Source of the DNA: Terriglobia bacterium
GTDB taxonomy: Bacteria; Acidobacteriota; Terriglobia; UBA7540
NCBI GenBank assembly: GCA_030038235.1
Contig: JASHPE010000350.1
Location: 1-41,913, forward strand
Length of the DNA: 41,913 bases
Direction: 5' to 3'
This document shows, piece by piece, positions 1-8,767 of the stretch (positions are counted from its first letter, which is position 1; each line of letters begins with the position of its first letter). Position numbers and translations under genes: made by a program. Under the pieces are notes generated by a model. The model saw only the letters and a program-made list of their open reading frames with translations. It was not told the origin of the DNA and did no database searches.

Positions 1-951
1 GCTCTCTCCAACATTCTCTCTACCCTGTCAGCCTGCACTCGGGAGACAGACACGAGGGGCTGGCACAGTAAAGGCTCGGTCATCGGCATTATCTTTACCG
101 AGATCGCTGAAACCGAGAAGAGCCTGATCGCCGGCGCGGTTCTCAACCGTGTTACGAAGCAGCTTCAAAGCAACTTGGGCGTGGGCCAGGCCCAACACAT
201 TGCCATCTCATTGAACTTCTTTCCCGAGAATTGGGTTCCAGGACCGCCCCCGGGATCCGACGCCAAACTCAAGCTGTATCCCGACCTGTTCAATAATGGC
301 GACTCCAGGAAGTCCGCGCGCATCCTGAAGAGGATCATTGACGTGGTCGGAAGCACTCTGGCTCTGGTGGCCTTGTCCCCCTTGTTTGCGCTGGTGGCTC
401 TTCTTATCAAGCTCACCTCAAAGGGCCCCGTAGTTTTCAGACAGGAGAGGGTAGGGCAGCGCGGGCGAACGTTCGAGTGCTTGAAATTCAGGTCAATGCA
501 CGCTGTGAACGATCCCAGCATTCATAAAGAATACGTCCGGGCGCTGATCGCGGGTCCGCGCAGTTCCAGCCGAGCGAGAGGAGAGGCGGGCACGGTCTAC
601 AAGATCAAGCACGACCCCAGAGTCACGCCGATCGGGATGATCTTACGCAGGACCAGTCTGGACGAGCTCCCACAACTTTGGAACGTACTCAAGGGAGAAA
701 TGTCTCTGGTTGGACCGCGGCCGGCGATTCCCTACGAAATCGAATCCTATGACCTCTGGCATCGGCGGCGGGTGCTCGATGTCAAACCGGGCATCACCGG
801 CCTCTGGCAGGTGCACGGGAGAAGCAGGACAACCTTCGATGAGATGGTCCGTCTTGACATCAGATACGCCGGGAGCTGGTCGATCTGGCTCGACCTGAAA
901 ATTCTTCTCAAGACCCCGAGAGCTGTCTTGTCTGGCGAAGGAGCATATTGA
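1..951 (+). CDS. Phosphoglycosyl transferase (bacterial sugar transferase), 5'-truncated by the window edge
   Basis: The reading frame is open from base 1, so the gene starts upstream of the window; a TTG at 175 is only an internal codon. Codons 1-100 form a soluble N-terminal region ([13 protein letters not shown], then VIGIIFTEI) that looks like a degenerate regulatory domain. From about codon 108 it is a WcaJ/RfbP-type enzyme: a basic KRIIDVV followed by a hydrophobic segment (about 112-135), [13 protein letters not shown], and the family signature [10 protein letters not shown] with SLVGPRP (about 219-241), then PGITGLWQV. Such enzymes transfer a sugar-1-phosphate from a UDP-sugar to undecaprenyl phosphate at the inner membrane, starting repeat-unit synthesis. 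It is the likely initiating enzyme of the glycan locus downstream. The donor sugar cannot be told from sequence. Confidence 0.93.
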   Translation, partial: ALSNILSTLSACTRETDTRGWHSKGSVIGIIFTEIAETEKSLIAGAVLNRVTKQLQSNLGVGQAQHIAISLNFFPENWVPGPPPGSDAKLKLYPDLFNNGDSRKSARILKRIIDVVGSTLALVALSPLFALVALLIKLTSKGPVVFRQERVGQRGRTFECLKFRSMHAVNDPSIHKEYVRALIAGPRSSSRARGEAGTVYKIKHDPRVTPIGMILRRTSLDELPQLWNVLKGEMSLVGPRPAIPYEIESYDLWHRRRVLDVKPGITGLWQVHGRSRTTFDEMVRLDIRYAGSWSIWLDLKILLKTPRAVLSGEGAY

Positions 952-1000
952 CGGACAATATGGCAAGACCGATCGGCGCTCTTTCGAAAGGGGGAAGCTT

Positions 1001-2005
1001 ATGATTCGACTCGGGATCATCGGCTACGGTTATTGGGGACCTAATGTGGCCCGGAACTTCAACAGTAGTGTCGGTCGCTCGGAGCTGGTTGCCATCTGTG
1101 ACAGCAATCCTTCAGCGCTGGGCAGGGCGAGGAGTCAGTATCCCGGAGTTCGACTGACTGATCGTTCCGCTGACGTTCTGGCCTCCAAGGATATTGACGC
1201 GGTGGCCGTAATTACGCCGGTGGCTTCGCACTACGAAATTGCCAAGGCTGCGCTTCGTGAGGGAAAGCACGTTTTTGTCGAGAAACCCTTCACTTGCAAC
1301 GTGGAGCAAGGCGAGGAATTGGTCGAGTTGGCCCGCGAAAACGGCCGTATCGTCATGGTGGACCACACCTTTTTGTTTACCGGCGCGGTCAGGAAGATCC
1401 GCCAGCTCATCGACGACGGCGCCCTGGGCGGCTTGTATTACTACGACTCAACCAGGGTCAATCTCGGTCTCTTTCAGCACGACGTGAACGTGATCTGGGA
1501 CTTGGCTCCCCACGACCTGTCGATCATGGACTACCTCATTGACAGCCGGCCGGAAGCGGTGGTTGCCACCGGAGAGACTCATTTGAATGGGCACGCCGAC
1601 CTTGCGTTTGTCACGGTCTACTTCCCCCAGAACGTCATCGCCCACATAAACGTCAACTGGCTTTCTCCGGTGAAGGTCCGAACGACCTTGATCGGGGGCG
1701 AAAAAAAGATGCTGGTTTGGAACGACCTGGAAGTGGACGAGAAGCTCAGGGTCTATGACAAGGGAGTCCAAGTGAAGAACCGGAAGGGCGTCTACGAGCT
1801 TCTGGTCAGCTATCGTTCAGGAGATATGTGGGCCCCTAAGCTCGAACAGACCGAAGCCCTAAGAGTGGAAGTGGACTATTTCCTCGACTGCATCGAAAGA
1901 GGCGAGCGGCCGTTCAACGACGGCGAAGCCGGGGTGCGAATTGTCAAAATGCTTCAGGCCGCACACCAGTCCCTCGAACAGAGAGGGAAGGCGGTAGAGT
2001 TATGA
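1001..2005 (+). CDS. Gfo/Idh/MocA oxidoreductase, WbpB/WlbA-like UDP-HexNAc uronate 3-dehydrogenase
   Basis: 334 aa. An N-terminal Rossmann motif (GIIGYGYWGPN, residues 5-15) binds NAD(P); EKPFTCN (about residues 95-101) carries the Lys conserved in this family, followed by the usual alpha/beta substrate domain. ATG 1001 is preceded by a GAAAGGGGGAAG ribosome site. The stop overlaps the next gene by ATGA, and the following genes are a hexapeptide acetyltransferase and a DegT aminotransferase, which is the composition of the WbpB-WbpD-WbpE pathway. In that pathway the enzyme oxidises C3 of UDP-GlcNAcA (UDP-N-acetylglucosaminuronate) before transamination. The family call is firm. The substrate is inferred from neighbours, and no WbpA-type UDP-GlcNAc dehydrogenase lies in the window. 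Confidence 0.88.
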   Translation: MIRLGIIGYGYWGPNVARNFNSSVGRSELVAICDSNPSALGRARSQYPGVRLTDRSADVLASKDIDAVAVITPVASHYEIAKAALREGKHVFVEKPFTCNVEQGEELVELARENGRIVMVDHTFLFTGAVRKIRQLIDDGALGGLYYYDSTRVNLGLFQHDVNVIWDLAPHDLSIMDYLIDSRPEAVVATGETHLNGHADLAFVTVYFPQNVIAHINVNWLSPVKVRTTLIGGEKKMLVWNDLEVDEKLRVYDKGVQVKNRKGVYELLVSYRSGDMWAPKLEQTEALRVEVDYFLDCIERGERPFNDGEAGVRIVKMLQAAHQSLEQRGKAVEL

Positions 2006-2565
2006 GCGAGCACTCCGTTCGGCCCCGGCTGGCCTCGAACGACAATGGCGGTGCGCCGAACGCTGACGGACCACAATATGTCTGCGTCTCCTCCGATGTG
2101 AAGTTGGGTACCGGGGTCAGGTTTTCCAAATTCGTCAACCTTTATGGCTGCGAGGTGGGTGACAACGTCAAAATTGGGGCCTTCGTCGAGATCCAGAAGA
2201 ACGCCAAAATTGGAAACAACTGCAAAATCTCCAGCCACAGTTTTATTTGCGAGGGGGTCACCATTGAGGACGGCGTCTTCATCGGGCACGGGGTGACGTT
2301 TATCAACGACATTTATCCCCGGGCCACCGATGGCGGCGGACGATTGCAAACGGAGAGTGACTGGAGCGTAGCGCCGACCCTGGTGAAGCGAGGCGCCTCC
2401 ATCGGGTCTGGCGCCACGATCCTGGCGAACGTCGTAATCGGCGAGGAAGCGATTGTCGGAGCGGGAAGCGTGGTAACCCGGGATGTTGCAGCCCGGTCCA
2501 TTGTGGCGGGTAATCCTGCCCGCCTCCTGAGATACATTACGTCCGAAGTCGAGGTGTCGGGATGA
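2002..2565 (+). CDS. Left-handed beta-helix N-acetyltransferase, WbpD/WlbB-like
   Basis: 187 aa made of hexapeptide repeats (VGDNVKIGAFVEIQ, IGNNCKISSHSFI, IGSGATILANVVIGEEAIVGAGSVVTRDV), ending in the typical AGNPARLLRYI. This is a trimeric acetyl-CoA-dependent acyltransferase fold. The insert with FINDIYPRA after the IGHGVTF coil resembles WbpD, which acetylates the 3-amino group of UDP-2-acetamido-3-amino-2,3-dideoxyglucuronate. ATGA overlap with the upstream oxidoreductase and with the downstream aminotransferase implies translational coupling and one pathway. The fold is certain; the acceptor is inferred from context. Confidence 0.88.
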   Translation: MSEHSVRPRLASNDNGGAPNADGPQYVCVSSDVKLGTGVRFSKFVNLYGCEVGDNVKIGAFVEIQKNAKIGNNCKISSHSFICEGVTIEDGVFIGHGVTFINDIYPRATDGGGRLQTESDWSVAPTLVKRGASIGSGATILANVVIGEEAIVGAGSVVTRDVAARSIVAGNPARLLRYITSEVEVSG

Positions 2566-3791
2566 CGAAAGCGCCGGTGCCGTTCTTAGACTTGGTGCGC
2601 CCTCACGCGGAACTGGAAGACGAGCTGGTCGAGGTTGTCAGGTCCGCCCTGAGAGCGGCCGCCTTTGTCGGCGGCCCGATGGTGGAAGACTTTGAGCAGG
2701 CCTTCGCGGATTACTGCCAAACTCGCTTCGCGGTTGGTGTGGCGAGCGGAACGGACGCTCTGCGGTTTGCTCTGATGGCTGCCGGCATAGGACGCGGCCA
2801 AACCGTGCTGACCGTTCCGAACACATTCATTGCGACGGCGGAAGCGATTACACAGGCCGGGGCGCAAGTCGATTTTGTGGATGTCGACGCCCGAACGCTC
2901 AGCATGGATCCGCTCAAGCTACGGGAGTACATCGAGACGAAATGCCAGTTTGAGCCTGCAGCGGGCCGGCTGATCAACACTCAGACCCTGAGCGCGGTGA
3001 CGGCAGTCGTGCCGGTCCACCTCTATGGCCAACCGGCCGACATGGATCCGATCATCGAACTCGCAGCCCGCTACCAACTCACAGTAATCGAGGATGCCTG
3101 CCAGGCCCACGGTGCTGAGTATCTTTCGAGAAGCGAAAAACGCTGGCTGAAGGCCGGATCAATGGGCCGGGCCGCCGCGTTTAGCTTCTATCCAGGAAAG
3201 AACCTGGGCGCATGCGGAGAGGGCGGCGCGGTTACCACGAACGACGAAGAAGTGGCAGCCAAGGTTCGTATGTTGCGCGACCATGGCCAGCGCCGGAAGT
3301 ACTATCACGAAATGGAAGGCTATAATGGCCGCCTGGATGCGATTCAGGCCGGAATTCTGCTGGCGAAACTGAAGTATCTTCCGGATTGGAATGAAAGACG
3401 GCGGGAAAAGGCGGCGCACTATCGAGAACTGCTGGCCCCTGCAGATCACGACCTTGCGCTTCCGCTCGAGCCCGAATGGGCCAGGACCGTTTATCATCTC
3501 TACGTAGTGCGCGCCAAGGAACGCGATCAGCTTAAGGATTGTCTTTCGGAGGCAGGGATTGGCACGGGGATCCACTATCCCATCCCCCTTCATCTGCAGA
3601 ACGCCTACCTGAGCCTTGGCTACCGGGAAGGCGATTTCCCGGCGGCGGAATGCGCATCGCGAGAGGTCCTCTCCCTCCCCATGTACCCTGAGCTTACGCT
3701 AAGCCAGCAAAGCTACGTTGTGGAGCAACTCCTCGACGCACGAACGGTCAGCACACAGGTTCAGCTGAGCTGCCAACCAGCCCTATGTTAG
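2562..3791 (+). CDS. DegT/DnrJ/EryC1 sugar aminotransferase, WbpE-like
   Basis: 409 aa PLP-dependent enzyme of fold type I. Visible are the SGTDALRFAL cofactor-phosphate region, the VIEDACQAHGAEY segment with the PLP-pyridine Asp, and FSFYPGKNLGACGEGGA with the Schiff-base Lys at residue 213. The C-terminal substrate loop has GIHYPIPLHLQ. It would transfer an amino group from glutamate to the 3-keto sugar made by the oxidoreductase at 1001, before acetylation by the product at 2002. Start ATG 2562 overlaps the upstream stop by ATGA. The family is certain; the 3-position specificity is inferred from the trio. Confidence 0.92.
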   Translation: MTKAPVPFLDLVRPHAELEDELVEVVRSALRAAAFVGGPMVEDFEQAFADYCQTRFAVGVASGTDALRFALMAAGIGRGQTVLTVPNTFIATAEAITQAGAQVDFVDVDARTLSMDPLKLREYIETKCQFEPAAGRLINTQTLSAVTAVVPVHLYGQPADMDPIIELAARYQLTVIEDACQAHGAEYLSRSEKRWLKAGSMGRAAAFSFYPGKNLGACGEGGAVTTNDEEVAAKVRMLRDHGQRRKYYHEMEGYNGRLDAIQAGILLAKLKYLPDWNERRREKAAHYRELLAPADHDLALPLEPEWARTVYHLYVVRAKERDQLKDCLSEAGIGTGIHYPIPLHLQNAYLSLGYREGDFPAAECASREVLSLPMYPELTLSQQSYVVEQLLDARTVSTQVQLSCQPALC

Positions 3792-4714
3792 AGAGCAACA
3801 AGACTCAAGACGCAGAGATGGTGAACCTCCCTAGCTACGTTCTGATCACCCCTGCGCGGGACGAGGCGCAGTTCATCGAGCTGACGGTCAAGTCTGTTGT
3901 GGCACAGACCGTCCGGCCTCTGAAGTGGGTCATCGTCAGCGACGGATCGACCGACGGCACGGACGACATCGTCAGCAATTATGCGGCCGAGCACCAATGG
4001 ATTGAACTGGTCCGGATGCCGGAGCGCTGCGAGCGCCACTTCGCCGGAAAAGTTTTCGCGTTCAACGCCGGCTACAGCAGGGTAAAGGATTTCGGTTACC
4101 AGGCGATCGGCAGCATGGACGCCGATATCTCGTTCGGCGCGGATTACTTCGCCTTCCTGCTTCGCAGGCTGGCGGAGGATCCGGCTCTCGGACTGGTCGG
4201 GACGCCGTTCAGAGAGAGCTCTAATGAGATTTACGATTACCGGTTCACCGACATTGAGCATGTTTCCGGAGCGTGTCAACTGTTTCGCCGCGAATGCTTC
4301 GAGCAGATTGGTGGGTATGTCCCGGTGAAGCAGGGTGGCATCGACCAGATTGCGGTGATCTCTGCGCGGATGAAGGGCTGGAAGACGCGTACCTTTGCGG
4401 AGAGAACGTGTGTCCATGCCCGGGAAATGGGCACGGCGCAGGATGGAGTCTTGATGGCGCGGTTTCGAGGTGGCGTTAAGGACTACGCGTACGGAGGCCA
4501 TCCCCTTTGGGAGTTGTTCAGGATTCCGTACCAGATGACAAAGCGCCCATTTGTCGTGGGCGGCTTGGCCTTAGGAGCCGGCTACGTCTGGGGACTCCTA
4601 CGGCACAAAGAGAAGCCGATTTCCCGCGAGATGGTGAGGTTTCGGAGGCGTGAGCAGATGCAGCGGCTGAGCAGGTTCTTCGGAAAAACTTTGCTTGATC
4701 CCGTTACACGATGA
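3785..4714 (+). CDS. Family 2 glycosyltransferase
   Basis: 309 aa GT-A fold enzyme. It shows the N-terminal LITPARDEAQFIELTVKSV, the nucleotide-binding SDGSTDGTDDIV (about residue 52) and a DxD-like SMDADIS (about residues 110-115) that would hold the metal and UDP-sugar. The C-terminal part is basic with one moderately hydrophobic stretch (FVVGGLALGAGYVWGLL), suggesting membrane association. ATG 3785 lies inside the end of the aminotransferase gene (7 bp overlap) and the stop overlaps the next start by ATGA, so it belongs to the same transcription unit. It probably adds one sugar to the lipid-linked repeat unit. Confidence 0.9.
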   Translation: MLESNKTQDAEMVNLPSYVLITPARDEAQFIELTVKSVVAQTVRPLKWVIVSDGSTDGTDDIVSNYAAEHQWIELVRMPERCERHFAGKVFAFNAGYSRVKDFGYQAIGSMDADISFGADYFAFLLRRLAEDPALGLVGTPFRESSNEIYDYRFTDIEHVSGACQLFRRECFEQIGGYVPVKQGGIDQIAVISARMKGWKTRTFAERTCVHAREMGTAQDGVLMARFRGGVKDYAYGGHPLWELFRIPYQMTKRPFVVGGLALGAGYVWGLLRHKEKPISREMVRFRRREQMQRLSRFFGKTLLDPVTR

Positions 4715-5577
4715 GCTGCGAATTGGAACCGATCACGGAGGTTGACCGTAATTCGCCCGCCTCACTGGCGGCAGGACCTTCGGGCGTTCCTCACGGGGTC
4801 CGCGAGCCTGCCCGGACCGATCCGAGGCCGCATGCCGGCCGCATCATCATCAACGCCGACGACTGGGGGCGAGATCGCGCAACCACCGACCGGACCCTCG
4901 AGTGCTGGACTAAGGGATCGCTGTCGTCGGCAAGCGCCATGGTGTTTATGGAGGATTCCGAGCGGGCCGCGGCGCTGGCCTGCGAGCGCGGATTGGACGC
5001 CGGTCTCCACCTGAATTTCACGACCCCGTTCTCAGCGAAAAACTGTCCATCAGTCCTCGCAGAACATCGGCAACGGGTTTCCAGGCGCTTGCTATTCCAT
5101 CGCTTCAGCCAAGCCATCTTTTATCCGGACCTCTTGAAATCATTTGATTATCTCGTATCCGCCCAGCTTGACGAGTACTGTCGTCTGTACGGGCAGCGGC
5201 CACAGCGGCTTGATGGTCATCATCACATGCACTTATGCGCTAATGTGCTCGTTCAAGGGCTGCTGCCGCGCGGGACCATGGTCCGGCGAAGCTTTTCGTT
5301 TCAGCCGGGAGAGAAGGGCATAGCGAATCGCCTATATCGTCGCGCGCTGGACCTGATGATTGCACGACGGCACTGTCTTACCGACTTTTTCTTTTCACTG
5401 CAGCCATTGCAACCTCCGGCTCGCCTGCAGCGGATCTTCGCCCTGGCGCGCCAGTTCGTCGTCGAAGTCGAGACGCATCCGGCCAACCCGGAGGAGTATC
5501 GGTTTCTGGTGGACGGCGAAATCGTGCGCCAGGCTGGGAACTGCCTGACCGCCGGCAGCAGTGGAATCTTCTCGTGA
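4711..5577 (+). CDS. YdjC/ChbG-family carbohydrate deacetylase
   Basis: 288 aa. The family motif INADDWG (about residues 46-52) supplies the metal-binding Asp pair. HLNFTTPFS (about residue 99) and GHHHMH (about 168-173) supply metal-binding and catalytic His residues, and [10 protein letters not shown] lies near the C-terminus. ChbG removes acetyl groups from N-acetylated oligosaccharides; a YdjC member in a glycan locus would act on an N-acetylhexosamine unit or lipid-linked intermediate. The first 40 residues are low in conservation, so the ATG at 4711 (ATGA overlap) may not be exact. No signal peptide is seen, so it is likely cytoplasmic. Confidence 0.87.
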   Translation: MSCELEPITEVDRNSPASLAAGPSGVPHGVREPARTDPRPHAGRIIINADDWGRDRATTDRTLECWTKGSLSSASAMVFMEDSERAAALACERGLDAGLHLNFTTPFSAKNCPSVLAEHRQRVSRRLLFHRFSQAIFYPDLLKSFDYLVSAQLDEYCRLYGQRPQRLDGHHHMHLCANVLVQGLLPRGTMVRRSFSFQPGEKGIANRLYRRALDLMIARRHCLTDFFFSLQPLQPPARLQRIFALARQFVVEVETHPANPEEYRFLVDGEIVRQAGNCLTAGSSGIFS

Positions 5578-5590
5578 AGGAGTGACTCCC

Positions 5591-6391
5591 ATGGCTTCAA
5601 GCAGGTTTGATGTTCAGGCCTGGGCGCAAGCGAACGCCGACCTCCATCCGCGCGACATCCTGGCCTTTGCCTTTGAAAAGTTCTCGCCAAACGTCGGCAT
5701 CAGCTTCAGCGGCGCCGAGGACGTCGTGTTGGTGGATCTGGCAGTGAGGCTCGGCGGCGCCTTCAGAGTGTTTTCACTGGATACGGGCCGGCTCCATTCA
5801 GAAACTTACCGATTTCTGAACACGGTGCGGGAGCACTATGCCATCCCGATCGAGATCTTCTTTCCACGATCCAACGACGTGGAGAGGCTCGTGCGCGAGA
5901 AAGGCCTTTACTCATTTTATAAAGACGGCCACACGGAGTGTTGCTCGGTACGGAAGGTCGAGCCGCTCAAGCGCGCTTTGCAATCTCTCAACGCCTGGGT
6001 CACGGGACAGCGGCGCGATCAAAGCCCGGTTACTCGCAATCACGTTGCAGCTGCAGAAATCGACCAGACGTTTTCGAACGGACGCGAATTGGTGAAATTC
6101 AATCCGCTGGCGCGGTGGACGTCGCAGCAGGTTTGGGGCTATATCCGCGAGCATGGAGTTCCTTACAATCCCCTGCATGAGCGCGGATTCGCTTCCATCG
6201 GCTGCGAACCCTGCACGCGTCCGGTGCTGCCGGGCCAGCACGAGCGCGAGGGACGCTGGTGGTGGGAAGACGCGCGGTCAAAAGAGTGCGGGCTTCATGA
6301 ACAGAATCGCGACCAAAGGCAGGAGAACGGGGCGCGGTCAACTCTCGTAACCCTCACAGATAATCCTCGGTCCGAACACTGCGAAGGGTAG
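5591..6391 (+). CDS. cysH: Assimilatory adenylyl-sulfate (APS) reductase, CysH family with Fe-S cysteines
   Basis: 266 aa from ATG 5591, chosen because AAGGAG lies 8 bases before it; an earlier GTG (5561) would lie inside the previous gene. Motifs are [14 protein letters not shown] (substrate loop), [12 protein letters not shown], the Cys pair C117-C118 in [16 protein letters not shown], CxxC at C205 and C208 in GCEPCTR, WWWE, and the catalytic Cys C233 in KECGLH. The four Fe-S cysteines mark the APS-type rather than the PAPS-only form. The reaction is APS plus reduced thioredoxin to sulfite plus AMP. It lies just before a UDP-sulfoquinovose synthase that needs sulfite, so its likely task here is local sulfite supply rather than cysteine synthesis. 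No cysD, cysN or sulfite reductase gene accompanies it. Confidence 0.95.
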   Translation: MASSRFDVQAWAQANADLHPRDILAFAFEKFSPNVGISFSGAEDVVLVDLAVRLGGAFRVFSLDTGRLHSETYRFLNTVREHYAIPIEIFFPRSNDVERLVREKGLYSFYKDGHTECCSVRKVEPLKRALQSLNAWVTGQRRDQSPVTRNHVAAAEIDQTFSNGRELVKFNPLARWTSQQVWGYIREHGVPYNPLHERGFASIGCEPCTRPVLPGQHEREGRWWWEDARSKECGLHEQNRDQRQENGARSTLVTLTDNPRSEHCEG

Positions 6392-6465
6392 GCGGTTCCG
6401 CGGTATGTCAATGGAGTTTGCCCTGGCGCGCAGCTTCAATAATCCAAAGAGGAGGACGAAACAAC

Positions 6466-7734
6466 ATGCGCATCTTTATTGCGGGGCTTGACGGGTACCT
6501 CGGATGGTCTCTGGCGCAACACCTGACCTTGCGGGGTCATGAAATCGGAGGAGCAGACGCTTTCTTTCGGCGAAAATGGGTGGACGAAATGGGCTCTTGG
6601 AGCGCCACCCCGATCGCGACTATGGGAGACAGACTGAATGCGTTCGAACACCGCTTTGGGAGGCCGCTCCGTTTCTGGGAGGCCGATCTTCGGCAGTACG
6701 ATTTTGTCGAGCGGATGTTCTCTGAGTTCCAGCCCGATGCCATCGTACATCTCGGGGAGTGCCCTTCTGCTCCGTACTCCATGATCGACGTGAACCATGC
6801 CGTCGAAGTACAAACCAACAACGTCACAAGCACGCTAAATTTCCTGTTTGCTATCCGCAATATTTGTCCTGATGCCCACCTTGTAAAGCTCGGGACCATG
6901 GGTGAATACGGCACTCCTGGCGTCGACATTCCGGAAGGCTTCTTTGAGATCGAGTTCCGGGGCCGACGCGCGAAACTCCCGTTTCCGCGACTCGCGGGTT
7001 CGTGGTACCACTGGTCCAAGGTCCACGGATCGAACAACGTTATGTTCGCCTGCAAGATCTACAATTTGCGAGCCACCGACGTCATGCAGGGCGTTGTGTT
7101 CGGGACGCGCATCGACGCCATGGGCGACGATGAAAAACTGCTGACCCGCGTGGATTTCGACCAGGCCTTCGGGACCGCCGTAAACCGCTTCTGTTGCCAG
7201 GCCGTCATCGGCCATCCGTTGACGCCGTATGGCAAAGGTCAGCAGCGCCGCGGCTTCCTGCCCTTGCGCGATTCCATGCAGTGCCTGACTCTTGCGCTCG
7301 AGAACCCACCTCGAAAGGGCGAATATCGGGTCTTCAACCAATTTGAAGAGGTTTATGGCATCACCGAGCTGGCGGTCAAGGTCAAGAGAGTCGCCGCAAC
7401 CTTGGGATTGAACGTTGAGGTGAGGAATATGGAGAATCCCCGGGATGAAATGGAAGAGCACTATTACCGGCCTGACCATCAGAACCTCTTTGACCTAGGC
7501 TACAAGCCGACGCACGACGTGGAAGCGGAAATGGGAATCATGCTTGGGGACCTGATCAAACACCGCACCCGGATCGAAGCCAAGCGCGAGGCTCTAATTC
7601 CAGACGTCCACTGGAACGGGCGCAGAGGTAAGGTGCACTTCCTGCATCCGCCGGTGCCGTCGGTTCAAGCGCCACGAAGCGCTCCGTCCCCAGCCAACCA
7701 ACCCCTTCCGAGTCCCTTCCCAGCGGGTGTCTGA
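6466..7734 (+). CDS. sqdB: UDP-sulfoquinovose synthase (SQD1/SqdB)
   Basis: 422 aa extended short-chain dehydrogenase. ATG 6466 has GAGGAGG ten bases upstream, better than a TTG at 6418. The N-terminal GLDGYLGWSLAQHL is the NAD-binding glycine motif in the form found in SQD1. ECPSAPYSM and QTNNVTSTLN are also SQD1-like. The active-site residues are T144 (GTMGEYG), Y181, H182 and K185 (WYHWSK), almost the same positions as T145, Y182, H183 and K186 of plant SQD1. The enzyme makes UDP-6-sulfo-quinovose from UDP-glucose and sulfite. The C-terminal 30 residues are Pro-rich and probably disordered. SqdB normally feeds sulfolipid synthesis, but no SqdX/SqdD-type partner is seen and all neighbours are glycan genes, so a sulfoquinovose-bearing polysaccharide is inferred. 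Confidence 0.93.
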   Translation: MRIFIAGLDGYLGWSLAQHLTLRGHEIGGADAFFRRKWVDEMGSWSATPIATMGDRLNAFEHRFGRPLRFWEADLRQYDFVERMFSEFQPDAIVHLGECPSAPYSMIDVNHAVEVQTNNVTSTLNFLFAIRNICPDAHLVKLGTMGEYGTPGVDIPEGFFEIEFRGRRAKLPFPRLAGSWYHWSKVHGSNNVMFACKIYNLRATDVMQGVVFGTRIDAMGDDEKLLTRVDFDQAFGTAVNRFCCQAVIGHPLTPYGKGQQRRGFLPLRDSMQCLTLALENPPRKGEYRVFNQFEEVYGITELAVKVKRVAATLGLNVEVRNMENPRDEMEEHYYRPDHQNLFDLGYKPTHDVEAEMGIMLGDLIKHRTRIEAKREALIPDVHWNGRRGKVHFLHPPVPSVQAPRSAPSPANQPLPSPFPAGV

Positions 7735-7855
7735 AGCATCTCTGGTTTCAGGCGCTGCCGTGTCCGAGCTCGCAAGCCCCGCGCGCTCGTCTGAGGGATT
7801 CCCGCCCTCTGCAGCCGGTCCAACAGGTGCTTTTTTGACAGGAGCAGCGTGAGCG

Positions 7856-8764
7856 ATGAACGAAGAATCGAATCACATTTGTGTATGTATTTGCACCTAC
7901 CGGAGGCCAGAGCTTCTCAAGCGCCTCTTGGACAGCCTCCGCGATCAGGACACAGGGGGACTCTTTACTTATTCGATCGTCGTGTCCGACAACGACAGTG
8001 CGCGCTCCGCGGAAGCGGTAGCGGCTGAATTCGCAAGGTCGTCGTCGGTCGGCATTCGCTACTGCGCGGAGCCCCAGCGGAGCGTATCGCTGACACGAAA
8101 CAGAGCCATTGAAAACGCGCGTGGAGACTTCATCGCCTTTCTCGATGATGACGAGTTCACGACGAAGGACTGGCTGCGAACATTGTTCCGGGCTTGCAGC
8201 GAGCGCGATGTGGCCGGGGTGCTCGGGCCTGTAGAATCGCACTTTGACCAGGCGCCGCCCGATTGGGTCGTGAAGGGCCACTTCTATCAACATTCGGTTT
8301 CCCCGACCGGCTCCGTGGTCTCCTGGACGAAGGCTCGAACAGGCAATGTGCTGTTTAAGAAAGCAATCCTTCCGCAGAACGAGTTGGCGTTCAGGCCGCA
8401 GTTTAGAGGCGGCGGCGCGGATCAGGACTTTTTCAGAAGAATGATCGAACAGGGCCACGTTTTTGTTTGGTGCGAAGAGGCGGTGGCCTACGAGGTTGTG
8501 CCTCCGGTACGTTGGAAGCGCAGCTTCATGCTCAGAAGAGCCTTGCTGCGGGGCGGAGCGACTCCGCTCCATCCGACATTTGGCGCGCGGGACATTGTGA
8601 AGTCCATGGTCGCGGTGCCTGCTTATGTGTTTGCCCTGCCTTTCGCCTTCGTGCTCGGACACCACAGGTTCATGAGTCTCATGATTAAGCTTTGTGACCA
8701 TCTCGGCAGGCTTCTCGCCTGCGTGGGCATAAGGCCGATCAAGGTTGCGTACGTCACCGAGTAG
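7856..8764 (+). CDS. Family 2 glycosyltransferase
   Basis: 302 aa. Visible are CICTYRRPELLKRLLDSL at the N-terminus, VVSDNDSA for the nucleotide, SLTRNRAIENARGDFIAFLDDDEF with the DDD metal site (about residues 99-101), and GGGADQDFFRRMIEQG as the acceptor-side motif. A C-terminal hydrophobic stretch (VAVPAYVFALPFAFVLG) suggests attachment to the inner membrane. AGGAG stands 11 bases before ATG 7856. The 121-base gap from the sqdB gene shows no clear terminator. It is a possible sulfoquinovosyl or other sugar transferase for the repeat unit; the donor cannot be read from sequence. Confidence 0.9.
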   Translation: MNEESNHICVCICTYRRPELLKRLLDSLRDQDTGGLFTYSIVVSDNDSARSAEAVAAEFARSSSVGIRYCAEPQRSVSLTRNRAIENARGDFIAFLDDDEFTTKDWLRTLFRACSERDVAGVLGPVESHFDQAPPDWVVKGHFYQHSVSPTGSVVSWTKARTGNVLFKKAILPQNELAFRPQFRGGGADQDFFRRMIEQGHVFVWCEEAVAYEVVPPVRWKRSFMLRRALLRGGATPLHPTFGARDIVKSMVAVPAYVFALPFAFVLGHHRFMSLMIKLCDHLGRLLACVGIRPIKVAYVTE

Positions 8765-8767
8765 AGG

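Noticed and set aside
5561-5590. GTG at 5561 as the start of the APS reductase gene
   Set aside because: It lies inside the previous gene and lacks a ribosome site, whereas ATG 5591 has AAGGAG at good spacing.
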